From Symbiodinium sp. CCMP2592 (lineage: Eukaryota > Sar > Dinophyceae > Suessiales > Symbiodiniaceae), in assembly GCA_905221615.1 (NCBI GenBank), contig CAJNDT010000968.1:1076232-1140231 (forward strand): DNA of 64,000 bases. Reading direction: 5' to 3'. The translations under genes were made by a program, and so were the position numbers. The notes beneath the pieces are model-generated. The model was given only the letters and a program-made list of their open reading frames with translations, was not told the DNA's origin and did not search any database. The number at the start of each line of letters is the position of its first letter. Within the stretch, counting starts at the first letter, position 1. Positions 29,342-39,022 of the stretch are shown in pieces.

Positions 29342-32300
29342 TTGATCTTCTCTTCTTTTGGGGTCTTGAACACCGTGATCAGAACCGCTGCTTCTCTGTC
29401 CAGAGATCGCAAAAAGCGACCATAGCGCACATCCCTTTCAAGAATGCGCCAGCTCCCACGACCCTGCTGATCATGAAAGAGAGCATAGGACGTTCGAAGA
29501 GGGTACATTTCAGCATCAAATCTCGGCTCGGGGCTCCTGTAGCTCTTGGCCCCGTGAGCCACTTGGATGATCAAGCCATCCCGGCGGTGCCAGCCACGTT
29601 TGGTGGCAAGCCCTTGTAGAAACCCGAGAACAGGGTCCGTTGGGCCTACTTCCTCTCCGCTCACTACCTCCGGTCCGGGGAGCACTTTGGGCTTCGCCTT
29701 GATCGTTTGCTTTACGAACTTCACGTTGTAGCGAAAGCTCCACTCACCAGCCGCCAGGGTATCCCGCATGTGAGATCCGCACATGTCCTTTGTGCCGGCG
29801 TCCACAAACATGTTGCTGGTCTCGGTCCAACGCAAGGAAACATTAGGTTTTCCGAGCATTCCACGAAGCCACGCAATGCTGAACGCCAGGGACTTCTGGC
29901 TTCCGTAAGAAGGCGTGTCGCTGTTCCCCTTGTCAAAGGTGTCCTTGGCGTCCGTGACGACGACAAGCCCCACGGTGTCCAGGATGCAGTCCACGCCTTT
30001 ATGGGCCAAGTCATAGCCCAAAGCTTCCGCCCAATGGCCACGACAGTACTGCCCCACGTCGAACCCTTCTTCAACTCCAAGCAACTCTGCTGCGAAAGTG
30101 CTCCGGCAAACGCGTTGCAAGCGGTGGCTGCGGTAGTCCAGCAAGGTGAACTTTCCGACGTCGCCAGAGAGCAGGGAGCGCTCTGCTAGCAACACACAGT
30201 AGCACGACTGAGAGTAAACCCTCTCAAGAGGCTTGTCACCCACAGCTCCACCACGAGTAACGTTGCCCAAGGAAGCGTCCGAAACCACAACAATGCCGGC
30301 GCCCAGCAGGTCCATGGGCCTGAACTTCAGCATGAAGTCCTTGGTAGCCTTGAACTCCTTCACCAGGACGTTGGCCTTCAGCATGGTGCCAACCGTGGGG
30401 GATTCAGACTGCAGCACACTCAAGTGGTAGCCCATGTCGGCTCGAACTTGCGCCACCAACCACTGCAGCGACCCAACCAAGGCTCGAAGCTGCTTCACTT
30501 CGCCAGGAGTGAGGCTTGCTTCCATGTCCCGACGGCGGCTCGCTGCCACCCGAATCGGAACCAGGTTGTCCACATAGGCCTCCATCGAAACACTGATCAC
30601 GCCAGTGTTCAAGTCCTGGTCCACCTTCTTGCCGCAGTAGACGAAGCTGTCCTTTTCCAAGGAGCCGAAACCCAGTTCATCGCCTAAGCGAGCGATCGAC
30701 TCCCAGGCCTCGGCATTGCCACTGATCAGCAGATCATCCACGTGACAGCACATCATGCCGATGAGCTCCGGTTGGGGTCCCTTAGACCACAAGAAGAAGG
30801 TTGCAGCATCCATGGTGGATTGCACCCACCGCTCTTTCTTGACACTCTTCTTCAGCCTCAAGTACCACTCACGAGGTGCATCACTGAGGCCAAAGACGCC
30901 CTTCACGATGCGACTCAGACGACGGCCCGTGGGTAATGTAGGGCTGCCGTCCTTCGACTCCATGTTTTGCAAGTAGAGCTCCCGGGTCCCATCTAGGTAC
31001 CGCTCGCCCTTCAAGAAGGCGCTTTTCACATCAGCTGTCCCGGTGCGCCACCCCTTCTTGAAGTTACTTGACCCCAGGGTGAAGAGGAGGTGCTGGGAGG
31101 TCCTCGAAGCTGTCGGAGCATCCTTCCGAAGGTCAAAGGCCGTAACATCTTTGTACCCCGGCACAACGAGGCGAGCACTGGCCTTTAAAGGGAGCTCGTT
31201 CGAGACTGTCCTCAAGCTTTCGTTCTTGTCCACGTACACGAACCTGGGCGTGAGGATTTTGTGCATCTCTCCCCTTTGCTTCAAAGTGGCGATGGTTTTG
31301 GCGGTCTCCTCTTCGGATAAGGTCTCTATGGCATCGTTGCGCACCCAAACATTCCAGGCCTCCTCCGACGCCACACGAAAAGCTGCTTTCTGCTCTTGCG
31401 TCATGGAGCGCCAATGGTACTCCTTGCGTGCGGCCTGGGCCGTCAGGGCCTCGCGTCCCGTAGGCCACTTCAAACCGGCCTTCACAAAGGCCTCGTACTG
31501 GGTACGACTTGGCAATGGCCACCTGCCATCCCACGTGCCATGGTCGGGCACGTCAAGGTCCTCGCCCGATGCCTTATCCACAGCAACTTGCGCCTGCAAC
31601 TTCACCAGAGGATGAACTTCGCCTTCTCGAGCTTGCGCCGCCTTGAGCACCATCTCCTTCTCTAGCACCAAAGCATCAAAAGGAACTTGCTCGCTCCCTT
31701 GGCTCCTAAGAGTTTCGGCTTCCACTTCGGCCGGCCGCTTGGTGCCCGTGGATTCCTCAGGAGTCTCTGCAAACGGCTCAATCGGAGAGTGTTCTTCAGC
31801 GGAGGCCCCAGCACGGCGAAACACATCGAACAATGGAGTCCCAGGCGCCCGAGAAGACACCCCAGAAGCCACAGGTCCCAGCAAGGTGGACGGTCGACGT
31901 GACTCCACTGCAGCATCCGAGACTGTTGCCCTAACGAGCTCACCAGGAGAGACAGGAGGTAGATCACGGCCACGTTGGTCACGAGCTCTTTGCATAGCCG
32001 CCTGCAGCTGACCACGGAAATCCTGAGAAGCACGATCATCTATAACAGGACCCCCAGGAGAAGCTGAAACTGCCGGTGGTTCTGAAAGGAGTCCAGCACC
32101 TTCCAAAGAGCCACTCTGGGGCTCACTCAGGTCCAGACCACCACTCGGTTCGCCGCCCCCAGGAGAAGCTGGAACTGCAGGTGGTTCTGAAAGTAGGAGT
32201 CCAGGGCCTTGTTCTTCTCCAGCAGGTTGCTCTTCGTCGCCACCACCATTTGGAACCACAAGCTCCCATTCCTGATCCCGTTCGGCGGCTGCCACCACTT

Positions 32301-35300
32301 CCTTGAGCACTGCTTCCCACTCGCCCGTCGCAATTTGTTCCATAGGGGAAGCCCTTCTCACATGCTCCAGTGCAACCTTGGTGAGAGAACCTCGGGCCGT
32401 CACATAGCAATTGGCATTCCCTTCGTAGGCAACCAAGAGCGCAGGTCCATGCCACCGCTTCAACAAGAGCTTTCGACGATCCTGGTTGCCACGGCGGTTG
32501 TACTTCTGCTCTCTCCAAAAGTAAACAAGGTCGCCTACTAAAGGAGCATCGGCCACCGTTGGGTTCCTCGATCTCGCCAGCTCGGCCCGCCGGAGCGCAC
32601 GGCTAAAGTGAAGCCGAAGCATAGCCATGCGAGCTGTTTCGCGAACCGCGACCAGACGGGCAAAAGTCGGCTGGCCCATCGCCTCGATCTCGCCCAAGCG
32701 GCCCTCAGCCAGAGCATCACCAGGAGGTAAAGGTTGACGGCCAACCGCCGCCTGCATCGGAGAGAAGCCACTGTCTCCCACATCCATGTTGTAGGCCTGC
32801 ACAGCTTCCCCCAGGCCCAAGGACATTTCCTCGAAGCCCATAAGCGACTGGGCCGCTGCACAGGCTCCAAGCAAGGCTTTCAACAGCCCTCCAACTCGCT
32901 CACACAGACCGTTTTGCCAGGGAGCTTGCACCGCAATGTGGTACACGAAAACGTTGTTCTGGCTGGCGAAGTCCTCCAGCTCGATGCTTATGAACTCCCG
33001 GCCCTGGTCACACACCAAGGTCTTAGGCATCCCAAAGATCGGTGCCCAGCGCTCACGCAGGAACTTGATCACCTCTGCGCTCGACTTGTTCTCCACCAGC
33101 ACGGCCATTTGGAACTTCGTGGCCCCGTCCACAGCATGCAAGATCGAGTACCGGGAGCCCGCCGCATCGAAGGCATCGAAAATGTCCAAGGCGATTTGTT
33201 CCCCCGGCTCCCGAGGGCCCGGAAGAGAAGCAGGTCGACGGGCTTTTGGTGGCCGCCGTTCTTCGCACACACTGCACCTCAGCTGCTTTGCCGCTATTAC
33301 CGCCTCAGGTGGCGCTCCTGCAATCACAAGCGCCCGAGCCAGTCTCAAAGGACTCCGGTGGCCCGTGTTCTCGTGCAGCCGACGCACAGCCTGCCTCACC
33401 GCAGTCGGAATGGGAATTTCGGTGCCCGGGTCCCGGCCTTGCTCTATGTCCTCATCATCGGACTCCGCCATGCCCCCCAAGCCTTCAAGAAGCTCGTCCT
33501 CCTCGGCGCCGGTCTCCGCCGCCAGGGTCTCCATCACATTCTCAGGGCCATGGTCCTCGTCGAACTGAAGCTGCATAGCATCCAGCAGTTCCTCCGCCAG
33601 GTTCCCGCCGGAGGTTCGCCGAAACGCCTCTGCCACAGCCCGGCTTGAGGTCACATAGCGCCGTCCATTCAAGGAGAAATCGAAAACACCCGGCTCATCC
33701 ATCAGCTCCCGACCCTCCGGCGTTCGGTGAGGGTCAGCTCCACGAAGAAGCTCCAAGAAGAAGTGCCGGCCAGACCGCCGGTGGGCGAGAGCCGATTGCA
33801 TCACAGAAGCCTCGGCATCCAAAATTTTCTTTTCAGCGGCGAGTCTGGCTTGGCCTCTCGAGTAATTCAAGAAAGGCGAACGGCCGGAAGCACGAAGCAT
33901 CAAGAAGTAAGGAAGCGTAGCATCGGGTTGCCGCCCAACAGCATGGCCTCGTGCCGTCGCCAACTTGCACACGTCAGCCACCAAGGGGTGACGGTCACCA
34001 GGTCGGGGCACATACTGCATGTGGAGGAAGGGCTCGTGGAGGGCCTCGTCATAGATCTGGTCCCGCATCACGGCAAAGGCCTCATAGATGTTTTGCGGGC
34101 TAGCCTTCACGAGCTTGCGGTCATACTTGCCCTTATTCCAGGCCTGGGAAATCAGAAGACGCTGGCCTGCCTTGAGCTGCTGTCGAAGAGGAGGAATCAC
34201 AGCTCGTTGTCGTGCACCTGTTGGAAGCCCATGTCGCTGTCCGGAGATAGGCCACCGGCCCCATCCGACGGCTGGCTGCCGCTGTTGGCCATCGCCATCA
34301 CATGCTGCATAGTCTGGTGGAGCAGCGACTCCAGGCGATGATCCCGAGCATCCAATCGTGCCTCCATCATGGAGCTTACTTGTTGCAGCAGGTCGGCCTG
34401 GTTCACGGCCGACGGTTCCATAGGCCCGGCTGTCCTCGGCCCCATCTCCAAGTGCAGATGCCCTTGAGGAGCGCCCGGAGGTTGAGGTAGTCCCGCCGAA
34501 GATGCCGCCGGCGTCGTCGTTGATGTAGTGGGAGGCGCCGCCTGAAGAGGTATGCCCTTGAGAGCATCGAGGGTCGGCCGCAATTTGTTCTTGAGCTTTT
34601 CCACTGTATCCTGCGCGCTCACCTCCACGTGCAACAAGGTGGCCAGCCTGATGAGGTCTTGCTTTAAGGTAGGGAGGCCTCCTTTGGGCCCCAACAAGGC
34701 CCGAGCAGCCGTCAACTGCTCCTCGCGCGTTTTCTTTTCGGCTGCCTCCTTCTTCAGTTTCTCCACCAACTGACCATGTATGGCGGCTCGAACTCCTTTG
34801 GTGTGGCGGGCTGCCAGCATTCCATCCAACATCGGATCCTCCAAGAACGCCAGCCTGATGCCCAGCCGGTCCCTCAAGTAGGCCGCGTCCTTGAGCAAGC
34901 CCAGGTCCTCGAACTTGTTCTGGAGGGCAGCCGCACGGAAGTGCCGCCGCGACAGGCCCCCACTGCGAACCATAGCTTCGGCTTGCTCCTTCCACTCCGA
35001 CGGGGACCGAGTATTGCTGTACGGTAGGGGCACGTAGCGCAGCAACGGCCGCTGCAGCAACCAGAGCAGAAGCCCAGCGAAGTGCCACACGTTTCTTTCG
35101 AGGAGGCGCAGGCACATCCTTCGAAACCTTGCGACCACTCGCACTGCCCTTCCGGAGTCCATTGGTACCGCGAGAAAACACAGGCACCTCAGAGTGGACC
35201 ATCGAATTTGAAGATTTTGAACCGCTGTGGCCATCATGCGTTTCCCTTGCCGGCTCAACGACCAACTGTTCATGCTCACGACCCTTCACAGGCACACCCT

Positions 35301-37305
35301 TGACTGCAGCAGCACGACGGAGGCTCCACTCAGCACCACTGATCTGCACTTCAAGGATCCCGTCCTGGCCTTCGCGGCGCCAAGGTCTGGTAGTCGAACC
35401 CCAGGCCCGCGGGAACACGTCAAGGAAGAAGTGACCTGCCGAGAGTTGCCGGAGAGGGATACGGGAACCATCCAGGTGATCTGCTCGCAAAGCCCGACGG
35501 GTAAAACTGATCACCCCACCGACGGCCTCGAGGAAGTCTCTGCCGAGAAGAAGCCCCAGCGATTCCACCTCGACAACGCTTGTCCAGACTAGCACACATG
35601 ACTGCCCCACAACCATAGGAAGGCGATGCCGGGAATAGCTTGCCTTCACCCCGTCGTTGCCGAACTTGAAGTTCTCTCTCTCGGGCTCGGTCTTCACAAG
35701 GGGCTGCAGCGCCTGCCACAAAGGAGAGTTAGAGAGTGCTTGCAGGTAGCCCTCCAGCCAGAACCGCCCGCACACCGTACGGTTGCAAGCGCTGTCGAGC
35801 GCACCCACAAGTCTTTTATCCACCGCCATTGCGCTCTGAACCTCGTGCGGCTGGCTGGCCTCAAGTGCTTCCGCAAACGACCCCACATTCGTCACAACAG
35901 CCGTCTCGTGGTACTGGTCTGGCTCGGCCGTCTCCTGGGTCGCCTCGGCGGAGAAAGTCTCAGCCAGCTGCACCCGGCGCTGCGGAGAGGATCCCATTGT
36001 CGCGCCCCCCGTTCTCGACGAAGGCTTGGGCCTTGCAAGGCCAGCCCCAGGCTTCGGGCACCCTTGGTCGCCAGCCCAATGTCCCGGCTGGCCGCAATCA
36101 TGACAAACTCCACGTTTCTTGAAGCCCGGCTTGCTCGGCGACTGCGGCGAAGAAGGCGCCGACGATGCCTTGCCAAAGCCCCGGTCCTTGCGTACCTCCT
36201 GCAGCTTATGGCGCGCCTCTCTCATCGTCAGCAAGGCTTCGGCCGCACTCTCAACCGTGCCTTCCACTTGCTCCAACATCTGTGGCTCCAGCCCTTCCGC
36301 CTCGGCCTGCTCGAGCTCCGTTGCCAAAGCCTCAGCCTCAGCCTCGAGCACTTCATCCAGGGAGAAGCCGTTGCCGTCCTCCTCCGGGACAAGCTCTTCT
36401 TCATCATGGTCCTCTTGCGTCTCCCCGTCATCCTCGCCAAGCTGCTCGGCCGCATAAGCCTGCCGAGTCCGCTGCCCAAAGAAAGACCGGCGAGGAACAA
36501 AGGAGCCAGGCTTGCCACCACCTTTCGCAGATGAAGCTCCCCCGCTGGGGGCCCGGTTCAGCACCGATCCCGTGCTAGCCCCGCGGTACACGGAAGACGC
36601 CGTAGACGAAGAGGAGGAGTAGCCACCAAAAGGGCGGCCCCGGCCTTTATCAGGAGGACCCAGCCGTCTCATCAATGGATCCGCGGCATGGAGGTCCTTG
36701 AACAAGCGCAGGGCCTCCGACTCGACGTCCTCAAAGCGTTCTTTGCCCTGCAAGGCTGTCTCCAACAACTGCTTCCTCAAAGGATCCAAGCCCAGCTTCT
36801 CACGAAGGAACCACCCAAGCTCTGAAGAAGGTAATTCGATGCCCTCGCTCTTCAGCTCAGCAGCCAAGAAGCGAAACCGGGAAAGGAAATCAGCCGGCCT
36901 CTCCCCTGGCTTCCGCATCAAGTCGTTGTAAAAGAGCTTGCGCAGCTCGCCCTTCTTATCCAAAGCGCTGGTTCCATTCATGCCCTCCAGCGCCTTGAGC
37001 AGCTTGTTCAAGCCGGCCAACAGGTCCTCCGGGGTCACGATGATCTCGACCCCTTCGGGGTCCTTTGCTCTCACCTCCTTCTGGTAGGTAAGGTCCTCCG
37101 GTGAGAACTCTTCCCCTCTCTGGCGTACGATCCCCGACTGCCGGAGCAGCCATCGCGCCGCCAGGTTGTACTTCTTCGTGCTTTCCAGGTCTAGAGAAGA
37201 GACCCACCATGCCATTTCCTTCCGGAAGGCCCTCCACGTCACAGGGCTGCCATCCCAGGTTGGTACCTTGTACCAAGCCGATGTCGTCTTGTCATCGTCC
37301 GCCAT
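29329..37305 (-). CDS. Copia gag-pol polyprotein
   Basis: 2658 codons from ATG at 37,305. Gag: residues 1-400. Zinc knuckle CHDCGQPGHWAGDQGC at 401-416 (C-X2-C-X4-H-X6-C). Protease: LDSACNRTVCG with Asp504, a D-S-A version of the usual D-[ST]-G, followed by LLLGRDFL. Integrase: His1311 / His1316 and CSVC finger, then Asp1374, Asp1433 and Glu1469 with exactly 35 residues between the last two (DD35E) and QNGLCER at the Glu. Reverse transcriptase: TADVKSAFLKGE and HVDDLL at 2188-2193 in place of YVDD. RNase H: SDASLG, TFAAELLGVEEG, Asp2452 in VVVTDAKD, and FVDAGTKDM. The stop falls in the 3' LTR. Residues about 760-1037 look like the wrong frame, Gly/Ser/Arg-rich without pattern. Confidence 0.93.
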   Translation of the reverse strand: MADDDKTTSAWYKVPTWDGSPVTWRAFRKEMAWWVSSLDLESTKKYNLAARWLLRQSGIVRQRGEEFSPEDLTYQKEVRAKDPEGVEIIVTPEDLLAGLNKLLKALEGMNGTSALDKKGELRKLFYNDLMRKPGERPADFLSRFRFLAAELKSEGIELPSSELGWFLREKLGLDPLRKQLLETALQGKERFEDVESEALRLFKDLHAADPLMRRLGPPDKGRGRPFGGYSSSSSTASSVYRGASTGSVLNRAPSGGASSAKGGGKPGSFVPRRSFFGQRTRQAYAAEQLGEDDGETQEDHDEEELVPEEDGNGFSLDEVLEAEAEALATELEQAEAEGLEPQMLEQVEGTVESAAEALLTMREARHKLQEVRKDRGFGKASSAPSSPQSPSKPGFKKRGVCHDCGQPGHWAGDQGCPKPGAGLARPKPSSRTGGATMGSSPQRRVQLAETFSAEATQETAEPDQYHETAVVTNVGSFAEALEASQPHEVQSAMAVDKRLVGALDSACNRTVCGRFWLEGYLQALSNSPLWQALQPLVKTEPERENFKFGNDGVKASYSRHRLPMVVGQSCVLVWTSVVEVESLGLLLGRDFLEAVGGVISFTRRALRADHLDGSRIPLRQLSAGHFFLDVFPRAWGSTTRPWRREGQDGILEVQISGAEWSLRRAAAVKGVPVKGREHEQLVVEPARETHDGHSGSKSSNSMVHSEVPVFSRGTNGLRKGSASGRKVSKDVPAPPRKKRVALRWASALVAAAAVAALRAPTVQQYSVPVGVEGASRSYGSQWGPVAAALPCGCPPEQVRGPGLAQGRGLLEGPAGHQAGVLGGSDVGWNAGSPPHQRSSSRHTWSVGGETEEGGSRKENARGAVDGCSGLVGAQRRPPYLKARPHQAGHLVARGGERAGYSGKAQEQIAADPRCSQGHTSSGGASHYINDDAGGIFGGTTSTSGRSSRASALGDGAEDSRAYGTVGREPGRPAATSKLHDGGTIGCSGSSPGVAAPPDYAACDGDGQQRQPAVGWGRWPISGQRHGLPTGARQRAVIPPLRQQLKAGQRLLISQAWNKGKYDRKLVKASPQNIYEAFAVMRDQIYDEALHEPFLHMQYVPRPGDRHPLVADVCKLATARGHAVGRQPDATLPYFLMLRASGRSPFLNYSRGQARLAAEKKILDAEASVMQSALAHRRSGRHFFLELLRGADPHRTPEGRELMDEPGVFDFSLNGRRYVTSSRAVAEAFRRTSGGNLAEELLDAMQLQFDEDHGPENVMETLAAETGAEEDELLEGLGGMAESDDEDIEQGRDPGTEIPIPTAVRQAVRRLHENTGHRSPLRLARALVIAGAPPEAVIAAKQLRCSVCEERRPPKARRPASLPGPREPGEQIALDIFDAFDAAGSRYSILHAVDGATKFQMAVLVENKSSAEVIKFLRERWAPIFGMPKTLVCDQGREFISIELEDFASQNNVFVYHIAVQAPWQNGLCERVGGLLKALLGACAAAQSLMGFEEMSLGLGEAVQAYNMDVGDSGFSPMQAAVGRQPLPPGDALAEGRLGEIEAMGQPTFARLVAVRETARMAMLRLHFSRALRRAELARSRNPTVADAPLVGDLVYFWREQKYNRRGNQDRRKLLLKRWHGPALLVAYEGNANCYVTARGSLTKVALEHVRRASPMEQIATGEWEAVLKEVVAAAERDQEWELVVPNGGGDEEQPAGEEQGPGLLLSEPPAVPASPGGGEPSGGLDLSEPQSGSLEGAGLLSEPPAVSASPGGPVIDDRASQDFRGQLQAAMQRARDQRGRDLPPVSPGELVRATVSDAAVESRRPSTLLGPVASGVSSRAPGTPLFDVFRRAGASAEEHSPIEPFAETPEESTGTKRPAEVEAETLRSQGSEQVPFDALVLEKEMVLKAAQAREGEVHPLVKLQAQVAVDKASGEDLDVPDHGTWDGRWPLPSRTQYEAFVKAGLKWPTGREALTAQAARKEYHWRSMTQEQKAAFRVASEEAWNVWVRNDAIETLSEEETAKTIATLKQRGEMHKILTPRFVYVDKNESLRTVSNELPLKASARLVVPGYKDVTAFDLRKDAPTASRTSQHLLFTLGSSNFKKGWRTGTADVKSAFLKGERYLDGTRELYLQNMESKDGSPTLPTGRRLSRIVKGVFGLSDAPREWYLRLKKSVKKERWVQSTMDAATFFLWSKGPQPELIGMMCCHVDDLLISGNAEAWESIARLGDELGFGSLEKDSFVYCGKKVDQDLNTGVISVSMEAYVDNLVPIRVAASRRRDMEASLTPGEVKQLRALVGSLQWLVAQVRADMGYHLSVLQSESPTVGTMLKANVLVKEFKATKDFMLKFRPMDLLGAGIVVVSDASLGNVTRGGAVGDKPLERVYSQSCYCVLLAERSLLSGDVGKFTLLDYRSHRLQRVCRSTFAAELLGVEEGFDVGQYCRGHWAEALGYDLAHKGVDCILDTVGLVVVTDAKDTFDKGNSDTPSYGSQKSLAFSIAWLRGMLGKPNVSLRWTETSNMFVDAGTKDMCGSHMRDTLAAGEWSFRYNVKFVKQTIKAKPKVLPGPEVVSGEEVGPTDPVLGFLQGLATKRGWHRRDGLIIQVAHGAKSYRSPEPRFDAEMYPLRTSYALFHDQQGRGSWRILERDVRYGRFLRSLDREAAVLITVFKTPKEEKINVEP
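34197..35040 (-). other. Alternative-frame coding block inside gag-pol
   Basis: On the same strand, one base downstream of the gag-pol frame, a frame is open from 35,279 to a stop at 34,197. From about 35,040 it reads as ordinary protein: SEWKEQAEAMVRSGGLSRRH, KFEDLGLLKDAAYLRDRLGI, KLKKEAAEKKTREEQLTAAR, LIRLATLLHVEVSAQDTVEK. The gag-pol frame over the same bases is erratic. In a 19-codon sample (34,681-34,740) third positions are about 74% G/C in this frame against 47% in gag-pol; the integrase sample at 33,001-33,060 gives 75%. The real product probably shifts frame into and out of this block, or two products overlap. Confidence 0.65.
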
Positions 37306-37815
37306 GGCCTCGAAAAGGAGCTGTAGGGCAGCCTAGCTGCTGCCAAAAGAAAAGAACTCAGTCACAAACTCCACGGGGTGCCTAGCTGCACCCAAAAGAA
37401 GCCTCGAAGAAGCCCCAGCCAAAGAAGCCGGACCAATCCGGACTGCGAGGGCCTGCCAGGCAAAAGAGGTTTTCGAAGAAGGGCCGAAGAAGCCGGAGCG
37501 GTCCGGGCAGCCACAGAAAACCGAAGTAGCAGAAGAGGTCGAAGTAAAAAGAGGCGAGGCTTCCCTCGCACCTGTGTCCCTGCTCGCTTTCGTCCCAAGC
37601 CCAGCCAAAAAAGGTGCAGCTGCACACAGCCAAGCCCGGCACGGCTATCTGTGGGAGCTTTCACCACAGGTCGTGCCAGCGAACTCGCCGAGGACAAGGA
37701 CACCCGCCAAGGGCACAATGACGTAGCACTGGCCCCGCAAAGTGGTAAAAGAAGCGGAGGTCGGCAGAAGCAAAGCGCACAAGGTCCCACACGATTGCTC
37801 AGGCTCCGGTGCCAC
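37306..37815 (-). other. Copia 5' leader with candidate primer-binding site
   Basis: 510 bp between the 5' LTR and the gag start. It contains TGGCACCGGAGCC (37,802-37,814), which could pair with a tRNA 3' end GGCTCCGGTGCCA. The tRNA is not identified. The leader is Lys/Arg-codon rich in some frames, but no leader protein is claimed. Confidence 0.6.
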
Positions 37816-37963
37816 TATGCAACCCTGGTGCACAGGGCCGCAACAGGCTCTAACCTTTTGCCTGCCAGTAGCGATATCTGGGTCAAGGCCTAAAAGCAGC
37901 GGACAGAAAGAGAGCGTCTCCTCACACGGTCAAGACCCACTGGCACAAGCCTACGGTTCCACA
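37816..37963 (-). repeat. 5' LTR of the copia element
   Basis: Identical to 29,194-29,341. It should contain the promoter and polyadenylation signals; no TATA box is seen, as is usual in dinoflagellates. Confidence 0.93.
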
Positions 37964-37968
37964 ATTTG
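37964..37968. other. Target-site duplication ATTTG, right copy
   Basis: Directly follows the 5' LTR; matches 29,189-29,193. Confidence 0.9.
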
Positions 37969-39005
37969 ATTGGCGGGGCTGCAGCGTGGACAGTGAAGAG
38001 AAGATGCTTCAGATTCTTGTGCAGCTGCTTGTGCCAGCTTCTGTTCCAGCCGTTGACCAACTCACTAGCCCTGCAAACTGCCAACAACGCAAATGCCAGG
38101 AGTCAGAGGTGCACAACTCACCGTCTTCCAACGTCGACGGGATCACTTGAAGCGGTCGTTGCTGAAGAAATGGAAGGGGTTGTGAACTTCCTGCACCCAG
38201 GAATACACTGACTAAACACTACATCGTGAGAGAACAAAGTTCTCGGCACAATCTGCAGTGACATTGGTAGTACCGGCCGCCAACTCAAACGGGCCCGATG
38301 CTGTCCTTCCAGTCAGCCTTGTTGTTCTCCACCTTGTTCACTACCTGGCTCGGACTAGTGACCAGTGCAGCGGTGCCAAGCAGCAACGATCTGGATGGCT
38401 GTCACAGCGCCTCGTATCCTCGCCGAAACTCGTCGAACAGAATCCGCTTCGTGGTGTCGGTTACACTATGCCTGGGGTAGCCCAGTCGGCAGCCAAGCAA
38501 TGATGTTGAATCAGGGCTTCAACGCTCTCGTCCTCCAGCCAAATTTTAAGCGTGCTCACAACTTCATACTCCCACCTTCCAGACTGTGGCCAAGATCAGG
38601 CAGAAATCTCTCGCAGCCGAGCAGCTTAGACTTCATTGCCGGACAGGCCGGGGTGATGACTGGCATCAGGTGCTGCCTCGCTGCTCGCTTTGGGCAATCT
38701 AGCAGAATCTAGCATGACCCCAGGATCCGCTTGCGGTCCATCTGGTGTTGGCGATCTGTTCCAACTTGCGGCCCAGGTGCTTGTCGGCAAGGCGTGTCTT
38801 CGGATTCCAGGGCTGGCAAGGCTGAAAGATTGGAAAGACTGCACTTGCGCTTGGGGCCGGTCCATGAGCTGACGTGCTGAGACTCCCAAGACCAAAAACG
38901 GCCTTTGGGCTGAAGACTTTGGAAGTTCTCTCGCGAAGGACCTGCACTGCGGTCCCGAGCACAGGGCACTCAGTAGGACTTGGCAGGAAACCTACAGTAG
39001 CTCAC
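37969..39005. other. About 1 kb without a confident exon
   Basis: Short frames are open on both strands, but none has both splice sites and protein-like composition. It probably holds introns of a - strand gene. Confidence 0.35.
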
Positions 39006-39022
39006 TCTGTCGTGCCTCCAGC

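Larger units (their letters stand above)
29194..37963 (-). mobile_element. Structurally intact Ty1/copia retrotransposon, 8.8 kb
   Basis: Two identical 148-bp LTRs bound a body with one 2658-codon gag-pol frame on the - strand in the order gag, protease, integrase, reverse transcriptase, RNase H, which defines Ty1/copia. ATTTG flanks both ends. A candidate primer-binding site TGGCACCGGAGCC (37,802-37,814) lies one base inside the 5' LTR, and the purine tract AAAAGAAGAGAAGA (29,346-29,359) lies four bases before the 3' LTR. Identical LTRs imply a recent insertion. Caveat: the middle of the long frame appears to be coded in another frame (see 34,197-35,040). Confidence 0.93.

Noticed and set aside
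31643-36534. Several 100-300-codon + strand frames inside the copia element
   Set aside because: Antisense shadows of the gag-pol coding sequence, common in G/C-rich coding DNA.
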